The notes under the pieces are model-generated. The model was not told the origin of the DNA, did not search any database, and saw only the letters and a program-made list of their open reading frames with translations. A stretch of 9,270 nt of DNA, taken from positions 1 to 9,270 of the forward strand of contig CADCOX010000029.1 of assembly GCA_902803195.1 (NCBI GenBank). Reading direction: 5' to 3'. Source of the stretch: an uncultured Bacteroidales bacterium (GTDB taxonomy: Bacteria; Bacteroidota; Bacteroidia; Bacteroidales; Bacteroidaceae). Within the stretch, counting starts at the first letter, position 1, and each line of letters opens with the position of its first letter. Shown piece by piece: positions 1-6,685 of the stretch. The translations under genes were made by a program, and so were the position numbers.

Positions 1-75
1 CAGTATACCGGCCAGAACCCCATGCAGGCTCGCGACGGCAAAGTGACCATCGTCATCAGAATGAAAAACAAGTAA
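1..75 (+). CDS. C-terminal end of an unidentified protein (5' part outside window)
   Basis: Reading frame 1 is open from the first base and stops at TAA 73-75, giving 24 residues that end in the basic stretch VIRMKNK. The alternating hydrophobic run VTIVI suggests a closing beta strand, but there is too little to name a family. The next gene starts only 20 bp after the stop with no promoter motif between them, so the two are probably cotranscribed. That the frame is coding at all is inferred from the tight spacing and the sensible stop position. Confidence 0.55.
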   Translation, partial: QYTGQNPMQARDGKVTIVIRMKNK

Positions 76-95
76 AATTTAGCTCAAACATAGAC

Positions 96-1091
96 ATGAA
101 GAAATTTGTTCTCTTAGTCGCAGCTATCGCGACAATCGCCAGCCTTTCATGTGTCATGGCAAAGACTCCCTCGCCGGCTCAGCGCACGCTCAGCCGTTCA
201 ACGGCAGCGCCTGCTGCTAAAGGGAGTGTGTTCACGACACGCACGTATGACCTCAGCGACTTTACTATTCTCGATGTCAGCAACGTCGTGAAGGTGGTCT
301 ATACTCAAGGTAATGCTTACAGTGTCAAACTGACGGGGCGTGCCGAGCTGCTTGACGAGATGGAGGTCACGGCTACAGGCGGCCAACTCAAGGTGACCGC
401 CAAGCGCAGCAAGAAATTCAACAACGTCAAGCAGAAAGATCGTCCCGACGGCAAGCACAACTTTATCCTCCAGCTGACAGCCCCATGCCTGGAGAACATT
501 CTGCTCAGCGGCGTCTCGACCTTCGAGACGACTGACATGATGCCCGACTATTTGTATGTACGCCTTGAGGGCGTCTCTAAACTGAAAGCCAATAGCATCG
601 AGAGTCAAAGCCTGAAGATGAGCATCAGTGGCTGTTCAGAAGTGCATGTGGGCAGTGCCGCCTGCAAGGAATACGAGGCCAGCGTGAGCGGTTCCAGCAA
701 GGTTGACATCCAGAAACTGAATGCCGAGGAAGAGGCCGTCACCCACCTGAGCGGCGCCAGCAAGGCTACACACCCTTCCTTTGTGGTTACAGACAAGGCC
801 ACTTTCAATGTCAATGGCGCTTCCCAACTCACGCTCAACGCCAAGGGCTGCAAGCTGTTGCAAGTAGGCTTCTCAGGCGCCAGCAAAGGCGAGGTCAACT
901 TCAAAGGCAATGCCCTGCGTACGTGGTGCACAGGAGCCTCTAAGCTTGATGCACGCCTCGACTGCGCGAGTGTTCAGTCTAACTGCGATGGAGCCTCGAA
1001 GATCAACCTGAGCGGCACTGCCGACAAAGTAGAGATAGAGCGCGGCGGTGTAGCAACAAACATCGATACCAGCCGCCTCAACCAATTCTGA
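96..1091 (+). CDS. Exported DUF2807 (head GIN domain) beta-solenoid protein
   Basis: 331 residues. An N-terminal signal peptide (basic MKK, hydrophobic core to about residue 18, likely cleavage after VMA at 20-22) sends it to the periplasm or outer surface. Cys19 is preceded by S-L-S, a poor lipobox, so lipoprotein status is doubtful. From about residue 50 it matches the DUF2807 'putative auto-transporter adhesin, head GIN domain' pattern: a strand around FTILDVSNVVKVVY, then a long series of short strands. A turn motif G-x-S-K/T/E/Q recurs at residues 139, 159, 179, 199, 220, 241, 261, 280 and 299, a period of about 20 residues, as expected for stacked solenoid rungs. The family is common in Bacteroidetes and has no firm biochemical role; envelope or adhesion functions are only suggested by the domain name. 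It follows the upstream partial gene by 20 bp and is closed by a strong terminator. The family call is sound; the function is unknown. Confidence 0.85.
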   Translation: MKKFVLLVAAIATIASLSCVMAKTPSPAQRTLSRSTAAPAAKGSVFTTRTYDLSDFTILDVSNVVKVVYTQGNAYSVKLTGRAELLDEMEVTATGGQLKVTAKRSKKFNNVKQKDRPDGKHNFILQLTAPCLENILLSGVSTFETTDMMPDYLYVRLEGVSKLKANSIESQSLKMSISGCSEVHVGSAACKEYEASVSGSSKVDIQKLNAEEEAVTHLSGASKATHPSFVVTDKATFNVNGASQLTLNAKGCKLLQVGFSGASKGEVNFKGNALRTWCTGASKLDARLDCASVQSNCDGASKINLSGTADKVEIERGGVATNIDTSRLNQF

Positions 1092-1108
1092 ACGAACGAC
1101 TTAAAGAG

Positions 1109-1149
1109 AGAAGAGGAGGACAGCCAACGAGCTGTCCTCCTCTTCTTTT
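1109..1149 (+). terminator. Rho-independent terminator, probably bidirectional
   Basis: A perfect 16-bp inverted repeat (left arm 1109-1124, right arm 1131-1146) encloses a 6-base loop CAACGA, and TTT at 1147-1149 extends the pyrimidine-rich 3' arm. It starts 17 bp after the DUF2807 stop. On the opposite strand the hairpin is followed by CTCTCTTTAA, so it may also stop transcription of the converging acyl-CoA synthetase gene, which ends at 1217. The structure is seen directly; bidirectional use is inferred. Confidence 0.9.
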
Positions 1150-1216
1150 GTTCGCGCACTCTAGTGAACATGTCTATGAACGCGAAGTGTTCGTCTATAA
1201 ACCTCGTATCTTGCCT

Positions 1217-3277
1217 TCACTTCTCCACTAAGATGCGGGCATCGACAGCGATGATGTCAGCAGCATCAGCAAGCAAGGGGTTGATGTCCATCTCCTTGAT
1301 TTCGGTGGCGAAACGAAGGAGGGTACTCAGTCGCACGATAATTTCGGCAAACTTGCGTTCGTTGATACCCTCCTGCCCTCGCGTGCCTTTGAGAATTTTG
1401 TATCCTCGCAAAGAGTGAATCATCGAATAGGCCTCCTCGTAGGAGAGCGGTGCCAGACCGCTTGAGACATCCTTGAGCACTTCGACGAAGATGCCGCCGA
1501 GGCCACAGAGGACGACATGACCGAAATGCGTCTCGTATTTAGCACCTATGAACAACTCGGTACCCTTCAGCATCTTCTGAACCATGACTGCCGTGGCGCC
1601 TTCGATGTTCATCATACGATCGAATTCTGCGCTGAGGACCTCCTTACTGCGAATGTTGAGCGTAACGCCTCCGACATCACTCTTGTGGACAGGGCCCACG
1701 ACTTTGGCCACAACGGGGTAATGGCATTTCTCGGCGAATGTCAGCAAATCAGCCTTTTCGGCACTGACGAACTCAGGTACTGTCGATATGCCGGCGCTCG
1801 CAAGCAGTTCGTGGACTAACGCTGGCGAGATATAGCCGTCGCCCTGGATGCCATCGATGATGCGACGGATGCGAGGCACATCGACGCCATTCACGACGAC
1901 GTTCTGGTCGGCAGGCTCAGGCGTCTTCATGACCTGCGTCAGCGCGGTGGCCAAGGTGACTTCGTCGGAGAAGTTGACGTGCCCTTTCTTCAAGAACTCA
2001 TGGACCTCAGGGCCTGCCGTGTTCACGCTCGGAAGGATGGGGAAAATCGGCTTGCTGCACTCCTGTATCTTTTTGTGCAGGACGTCGTAAGCTTCGTAGA
2101 GTTGTACCAGTCCTGGTGTGCCGAAGATGACCATGATGGCATCGATCTCACTGAAATGTTTCTCGCAGTAGTCGATGGCGATGCCGAGATGTTCGGGCGT
2201 ACCTGTGGCCAGAATATCAATGGGATTAGCAACCGATGAGCCTGGCAAGAGCTTGGCTTTCAGTTCGTCAGCCACAGGTCCCGTCAGCGCCGGCACGCTC
2301 ATGCCGCCTTTTGACAAAGCATCAGTCAGCATCACTCCCGGTCCGCCTGCATGCGTGACAATGGCAAAGTTCTTGCCGGTAAAGCGTGGCAAAGTGAAGA
2401 TACAACCTACTGTGGTCAATTCCTCACGGGAGAAACAGCGGACGATACCAGCTTTGCGGAAGAGCGCCTCTACAGCCGAGTCGCTCGAAGCGATGGCTCC
2501 CGTGTGGCTCGAGGCTGCTCGGCTTCCACTCTCCGACGAGCCAGCTTTGATTGCAGCTATCCGACAACCCTTGCGGATGAGCGAAGTGGCGTGGAAGAGG
2601 AGTTTATCGGGGTCGGCAATGCTCTCGATATAAAGCAGTTTGACCAACGAATCGTGCTCTGCATCGAAATGCTCGTCCATGTACTCGAGCACACTCTCTA
2701 TTCCTATCTGACGTCCATTGCCCACCGACCAGACAGAGTTGAACGGAAGTCCCTTGGTCACAGCGCTCTCGAGCACGTATACCGCGGTCGCCCCCGAGCC
2801 GGAAATGAAGTCCACACCCTTGGGCGTGAGACGAGGAATGGGTTTAGTGAATACCGAGTGATGCCAGCGTGTGAGCAATCCGATACAGTTAGGGCCGATG
2901 AGAGCACAGCCATAGCGGTCGCAGCTATCGAGGATGCGCTGTTCCAACGCGGCACCCTCGGCCGTCTCCTCGCTGAATCCTGCCGAAATAATAATGAACG
3001 CGCGTACGTGCTTCTCGGCAGCGAGGTATTCGACATAGTCGGGACAGTATTTGGCTGCCACGACCAGAATGGCCAAGTCGGTGGGCGGCAGTTCCTTCAC
3101 ATCGTGAAAGACCTTGATGCCCTGCACCTCATCCTCCTTGGGATTGACGATGCGCAGCGTACCAGCGTAGCCGCCACTGATGAGGTTGCGAACGACGGCG
3201 CCGCCAGGCTTATGCGTATTGTTGGAGCCACCGATGACAGCGATGCTCTCGGGCTGTAGTAATTGTTGATTAATCAC
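1217..3277 (-). CDS. ADP-forming acyl-CoA (acetate--CoA) synthetase, fused alpha-beta
   Basis: 686 residues, the usual length of a fused NDP-forming acyl-CoA synthetase. It interconverts acyl-CoA + ADP + phosphate and free acid + ATP + CoA in the cytoplasm. Domains in order: a CoA-binding Rossmann domain (about 6-130, with VIGGSN at 14-19 and IGPNCIG at 127-133); two succinyl-CoA-ligase-like domains (about 150-290 and 300-450) with the phosphohistidine motif SSHTGA, His258; and a C-terminal ATP-grasp domain (about 480-686) with VVAK ending at Lys525, HKSDVGG at 531-537 and EMDINPLL at 662-669, the expected metal/nucleotide site. All key motifs are intact. The start MINQQLLQPESIAVIGG fits family N-termini. 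Substrate cannot be read from sequence: acetate, branched-chain or aryl acids are all known for this family. The divergently placed aryl-acetate ligases make aryl or branched acids worth considering. Its promoter probably lies at 3311-3318. Confidence 0.92.
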   Translation of the reverse strand: MINQQLLQPESIAVIGGSNNTHKPGGAVVRNLISGGYAGTLRIVNPKEDEVQGIKVFHDVKELPPTDLAILVVAAKYCPDYVEYLAAEKHVRAFIIISAGFSEETAEGAALEQRILDSCDRYGCALIGPNCIGLLTRWHHSVFTKPIPRLTPKGVDFISGSGATAVYVLESAVTKGLPFNSVWSVGNGRQIGIESVLEYMDEHFDAEHDSLVKLLYIESIADPDKLLFHATSLIRKGCRIAAIKAGSSESGSRAASSHTGAIASSDSAVEALFRKAGIVRCFSREELTTVGCIFTLPRFTGKNFAIVTHAGGPGVMLTDALSKGGMSVPALTGPVADELKAKLLPGSSVANPIDILATGTPEHLGIAIDYCEKHFSEIDAIMVIFGTPGLVQLYEAYDVLHKKIQECSKPIFPILPSVNTAGPEVHEFLKKGHVNFSDEVTLATALTQVMKTPEPADQNVVVNGVDVPRIRRIIDGIQGDGYISPALVHELLASAGISTVPEFVSAEKADLLTFAEKCHYPVVAKVVGPVHKSDVGGVTLNIRSKEVLSAEFDRMMNIEGATAVMVQKMLKGTELFIGAKYETHFGHVVLCGLGGIFVEVLKDVSSGLAPLSYEEAYSMIHSLRGYKILKGTRGQEGINERKFAEIIVRLSTLLRFATEIKEMDINPLLADAADIIAVDARILVEK

Positions 3278-3310
3278 GGCTTGAAATTGTTATTTTGCTT
3301 AACTCGGGGG

Positions 3311-3318
3311 CAAATTTA
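3311..3318 (-). promoter_or_regulatory. Bacteroidetes -7 box for the acyl-CoA synthetase
   Basis: On the minus strand the sequence reads TAAATTTG, an exact match to TAnnTTTG, 33 bp before the ATG at 3277. I find no clear TTTG/TTG -33 element at the expected distance, so this rests on the -7 box and its position alone. Confidence 0.6.
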
Positions 3319-3356
3319 ATGCTTTTTTGCGGCTTTCGTGAATCTTTTTCTTACTT

Positions 3357-3390
3357 TTTGCTCAAAAAAGCAGAATAAATCGTACCTTTG
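3357..3390 (+). promoter_or_regulatory. Bacteroidetes promoter (-33 TTTG, -7 TACCTTTG) for the PaaK operon
   Basis: TTTG at 3357-3360 is followed 22 bp later by TACCTTTG at 3383-3390, matching the TTTG / TAnnTTTG Bacteroidetes housekeeping promoter. Initiation would fall near 3396-3398, giving a leader of about 30 bases before the ATG at 3426. It is divergent from, and about 40 bp from, the synthetase -7 box, so a regulator bound between them could control both genes. Confidence 0.75.
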
Positions 3391-3425
3391 CAGAGGATTC
3401 ACCACTTAACGACACAAAAAACAAC

Positions 3426-4733
3426 ATGATCTGGAATCCGAACAAGGAATGTATGAGCCGCGACGAGATGAGCGCGCTCCAAGGCAAACGCCTTCACAAG
3501 ATTGTAGAATACGTCTACCACAACGTCCCATTCTACCGCAACAAGTTGCAGGAGATGGACATACGGCCGGATGACATCCAAACCATCGAGGATATCCGCA
3601 AGTTACCCTTCACGACAAAGAAGGACCTACGCGACAACTATCCCTTCGGGCTGCAGGCAGCTCCGCAGAGCGAGATCATCCGTGTGCATGCCAGCAGCGG
3701 CACGACCGGCAACCCCACCATCGTGGGCTATACCCGCAAGGACATCGGCGTCTGGAGCGAGTGTATGGCTCGGTGCCTGACGTCCTATGGTGTGACGCGC
3801 AATGACATCTTCTCTGTCTCCTACGGCTATGGTTTATTCACAGGCGGACTCGGTGCCCACTATGGCGTAGAACATATCGGTGCCAGCGTAATCCCTGCTG
3901 GCACGGGCAATACCGAGAAGCATCTGAAACTGATCCGCGACCTCGGCATCACAGGCATCGCCTGTACACCGTCGTATGCTCTCTATCTGGCCGAGACGAT
4001 GGACAAGCTGGGCATCCGCAAGGAGGATATCAAGCTGCGCGTAGGTGCTTTCGGTGCTGAGCCTTGGACCGAGCAGATGCGACAGGAAATCCAAGACCGC
4101 CTAGGGCTGAAAGGCTTTAACCTCTATGGCCTCTCCGAAGTGATGGGTCCCAGCGTCAGCTATGAATGCCAGATGCAGCACGGCTCGCACATCTGCGAAG
4201 ACCATTTCTATCCCGAAATCATTAATCCCGTGACGCTAGAACCCCTGCCCGCCGGGCAGACGGGCGAACTGGTTTTCACGACGTTGACGAAGGAGGGCAT
4301 GCCCGTGCTGCGCTATCGCACGCGCGACCTATGCTCGTTAATGCCCGGTATCTGCGACTGTGGGCGCACGGCCGTTCGCATGAGTCGTATCGAAGGCCGT
4401 TCAGACGATATGCTCATCATCCGCGGTATCAACGTCTTCCCCTCACAGGTGGAGAGTGTCGTGCTGTCGATGCCCGAGTTTGCGCCGCGTTATATGATGA
4501 TTGTCGACCGCGTGAACAACCTCGACACGCTGCAGGTGCAGGTAGAGATTCGCCAAGAATACTTCACCGGCATTTTCGACACGCCTGCCGCCATCGATGC
4601 CCTCGAGAAGAAACTCGCATCGAAGCTGAAGAGCGTTCTCAGCATCGCCGCCAAAGTGCAGCTGAAGGCCCCCAATACCATCGAACGAAGCCAAGGCAAG
4701 AGCGCCCACGTAATAGACAAACGTAAGCTATGA
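3426..4733 (+). CDS. paaK: Phenylacetate--CoA ligase family protein (first of tandem pair)
   Basis: 435 residues, the normal length of short PaaK-type AMP-forming ligases (acid + ATP + CoA -> acyl-CoA + AMP + PPi; cytoplasmic). Visible motifs: the N-terminal FYRNK and RKLPFTTKKDLRDNYPFG block (59-75), nucleotide loop SSGTTGNPT (90-98), NLYGLSEVMG (232-241), YRTRD (297-301) with the ribose-binding Asp301, GRSDDM (324-329), and the C-terminal catalytic-lysine motif RSQGK with Lys425. Gln423 replaces the Glu usual in RSEGK, while the downstream paralog keeps Glu. Cys248, His255, Cys310 and Cys312 are arranged like a zinc site and are matched in the paralog. Start: the ATG lies about 30 bases after a good promoter, and the N-terminus aligns with the paralog. 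It is probably first gene of the operon running to 7863. Substrate (phenylacetate, indoleacetate or another aryl acid) cannot be decided from sequence. Confidence 0.92.
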   Translation: MIWNPNKECMSRDEMSALQGKRLHKIVEYVYHNVPFYRNKLQEMDIRPDDIQTIEDIRKLPFTTKKDLRDNYPFGLQAAPQSEIIRVHASSGTTGNPTIVGYTRKDIGVWSECMARCLTSYGVTRNDIFSVSYGYGLFTGGLGAHYGVEHIGASVIPAGTGNTEKHLKLIRDLGITGIACTPSYALYLAETMDKLGIRKEDIKLRVGAFGAEPWTEQMRQEIQDRLGLKGFNLYGLSEVMGPSVSYECQMQHGSHICEDHFYPEIINPVTLEPLPAGQTGELVFTTLTKEGMPVLRYRTRDLCSLMPGICDCGRTAVRMSRIEGRSDDMLIIRGINVFPSQVESVVLSMPEFAPRYMMIVDRVNNLDTLQVQVEIRQEYFTGIFDTPAAIDALEKKLASKLKSVLSIAAKVQLKAPNTIERSQGKSAHVIDKRKL

Positions 4734-4911
4734 CGTTCTAGCATGCGTTCAAATCAAGACTTAAAAGTCTAGATACAGAACATTTAAAGAAACTGGGCCA
4801 GAGTTCGATGCTGAAGGAGAGAGTGATGACGATCATCGCCACCGCCTTAACGAAGAATTCAGCAGGCAAGAGTCGATGATTAACATGGATATATTCATTT
4901 AAAGTTAAGAT

Positions 4912-6228
4912 ATGATTGACAACAATTCACCTTACTTCAATCCCAAGAACGAAACGCTGACACGCGAGCAAATCGAGGCGCTCCAGCTGGAACGCCTGCA
5001 AGCAACCATTCGTCAGTGTCTGAAGAACGAGTTCTATCGCAAGAAATTCGATGAGCTCGGCATCACGCCCGATGACATCCAGACGTTGGCCGATGTCCGC
5101 AAACTGCCTTTCACGACCAAACAAGACTTGCGCGACACCTATCCCTTCGGCATGGCCTGCGTACCCTTGCGCGACTGCGTACGCCTGCACTCCAGCAGCG
5201 GCACGACGGGCAATCCTACGGTCATCCTGCACACGCAGAAGGATCTGGACGAGTGGGCCAATCAGGTCGCTCGCAACCTGTGGATGGTCGGCCTGCGCCC
5301 CGACGATGTATTCCAGAACTCTTCGGGCTACGGCATGTTCACGGGCGGACTGGGATTCCAGTATGGAGCCGAACGCTTGGGCATGCTCACGGTGCCTGCC
5401 GCCGCGGGCAACTCGCTACGCCAAATCAAGTTCATCAAAGACTTCGGAACAACTTGCATTCATGCTGTGCCCAGCTACGTCACGCGCCTCTACGAGGTGA
5501 TGAAAGAGCAGGGCGTTGACCCGCGCCGCGACACTAAACTGAAGGGGCTGGCCATCGGAGCGGAACCGCACTCCGAGGAGCAGCGACAGCGCATTCAGGA
5601 CATGATGGGAGTGAAAGCCTACAACTCCTTCGGCATGAGCGAGATGTGCGGTCCCGGCGTAGGTTTCGAATGTCCTGAGCAGAACGGACTCCACTTCTGG
5701 GAAGACTACTACATCGTTGAGATTGTGGATCCCGAGACTTTGGAGCCTGTGCCCGACGGCGAGATAGGCGAACTGGTGTTGACCACCCTCTGCCGAGAGG
5801 CTATGCCGTTGCTGCGCTATCGCACGCGCGACCTCACTCGTGTGCTAGGCCGTACCTGCCCCTGTGGCCGCAACCACATCCGCCTCGACCGCATGCGCGG
5901 ACGCTCCGATGATATGATGGTACTCCGCGGCGTCAACATCTTCCCCATTCAGATTGAGAAGGTCCTCATGCAGTTCAGCGAGCTGGGCAACAACTACCTC
6001 ATCACGCTCACCACCGACGAGGACAACGACAATATGACCGTAGAAGTGGAACTCGCCCAGCCGACCGACGATTACAAGCAGTTGCAGAACCTGGAACGCG
6101 ACATACGTCGTCGTCTCAAGGACGAGATTTTGCTCACGCCTATCGTGAAACTTGTGGCCAAGGGTACGCTACCCGTCAGCGAAGGCAAGGCTGTCCGCGT
6201 AGTCGACAAGCGAAAAGTATATCAGTAA
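4912..6228 (+). CDS. paaK: Phenylacetate--CoA ligase family protein (second of tandem pair)
   Basis: 438 residues, collinear with the preceding ligase: PDDIQT and RKLPFTTK (53-70), nucleotide loop SSSGTTGNPT (94-103), TGGLG (144-148), NSFGMSEMCGPG (238-249), YRTRDL (303-308), GRSDDM (330-335) and PVSEGK with catalytic Lys426. The putative zinc ligands are Cys254, His261, Cys316 and Cys318. Its C-terminal motif SEGKAVRV is closer to the usual family form than that of the first copy. Around residues 134-190 (acyl-pocket region by family structure) the two copies differ at many positions, for example NSSGYGMF versus VSYGYGLF, so they may take different acids. A 178-bp gap separates it from the first ligase, without a good TAnnTTTG box; the ACT gene follows after 49 bp. 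Pairing of paaK with a downstream ACT gene is a recurring arrangement in anaerobes, often next to indolepyruvate oxidoreductase genes. Confidence 0.92.
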   Translation: MIDNNSPYFNPKNETLTREQIEALQLERLQATIRQCLKNEFYRKKFDELGITPDDIQTLADVRKLPFTTKQDLRDTYPFGMACVPLRDCVRLHSSSGTTGNPTVILHTQKDLDEWANQVARNLWMVGLRPDDVFQNSSGYGMFTGGLGFQYGAERLGMLTVPAAAGNSLRQIKFIKDFGTTCIHAVPSYVTRLYEVMKEQGVDPRRDTKLKGLAIGAEPHSEEQRQRIQDMMGVKAYNSFGMSEMCGPGVGFECPEQNGLHFWEDYYIVEIVDPETLEPVPDGEIGELVLTTLCREAMPLLRYRTRDLTRVLGRTCPCGRNHIRLDRMRGRSDDMMVLRGVNIFPIQIEKVLMQFSELGNNYLITLTTDEDNDNMTVEVELAQPTDDYKQLQNLERDIRRRLKDEILLTPIVKLVAKGTLPVSEGKAVRVVDKRKVYQ

Positions 6229-6277
6229 GTAGATGCACGAAATTAGTTTTTACATTATCCTTTAATCTTCCAGCAAT

Positions 6278-6685
6278 ATGACTATCCCACAACTATCCAT
6301 TTTCATTGAGAACCGTTCGGGCACACTCATTAAAGTGCTCGAGGTGCTGAAGCAAGCAAACATCCAGATCATTGCCTCAACCATTGCCGACACAGCTGAG
6401 TACGGCATCTATCGCATCATCTGCAGCGAGCCCACACGCGCTTGCGAGGAACTGAAGAATGCAGGCATAGCCGTAGCCATCAGCGATGTCTTTGCCATCG
6501 AACTCGACGACCAGCCCGGTCGCGCTGCCGATGCCGTCAAGATGTTCAGCGAGGCGGGCATCAGCATCACCTACATGTACTCCTTCCTGCTCCGCAGCAA
6601 GGGCATTCTCATCTTCCGCACCGATGATAATGCTCATGCGGCTCAGGTCATTCAGCAGAACAACCTCAAGAGCATGACGCCATGA
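6278..6685 (+). CDS. Tandem ACT-domain regulatory protein
   Basis: 135 residues forming two ACT-like beta-alpha-beta-beta-alpha-beta halves, roughly 1-68 and 69-135. The first opens with QLSIFIENRSGTLIKVLEVL and the second with FAIELDDQPGRAADAV; both carry the acidic/Asn + Pro/Ser-Gly loop typical of ACT ligand sites (ENRSG at 11-15, DDQPG at 77-81). There is no catalytic domain, so it should act as a stand-alone sensor, probably binding an amino acid. Such proteins commonly sit beside paaK, where aromatic amino acids or their derivatives are plausible ligands, but no ligand can be read here. It starts 49 bp after the second ligase and overlaps the galactanase start by four bases (ATGA, 6682-6685). 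Confidence 0.88.
   Translation: MTIPQLSIFIENRSGTLIKVLEVLKQANIQIIASTIADTAEYGIYRIICSEPTRACEELKNAGIAVAISDVFAIELDDQPGRAADAVKMFSEAGISITYMYSFLLRSKGILIFRTDDNAHAAQVIQQNNLKSMTP

Noticed and set aside
1172..1202. Imperfect direct repeat GTCTATGAAC / GTCTATAAAC spaced by 21 bp downstream of the terminator
   Set aside because: Two short, inexact copies between converging genes can arise by chance, and no feature depends on them.
2351..3259. A 302-codon open frame on the + strand
   Set aside because: It lies entirely antisense to the acyl-CoA synthetase, which has clear domains and catalytic motifs. Long antisense frames are common in GC-rich codon-biased genes, and the translation shows no recognisable domain.
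3278..3425. Possible riboswitch or leader RNA upstream of the first ligase
   Set aside because: The predicted leader is only about 30 bases, too short for a known riboswitch, and no stable stem is apparent.
4808..4879. A 23-codon open frame between the two ligases
   Set aside because: Too short to support from sequence alone, with no recognisable motif or convincing ribosome-binding site; kept only as an observation about the gap.
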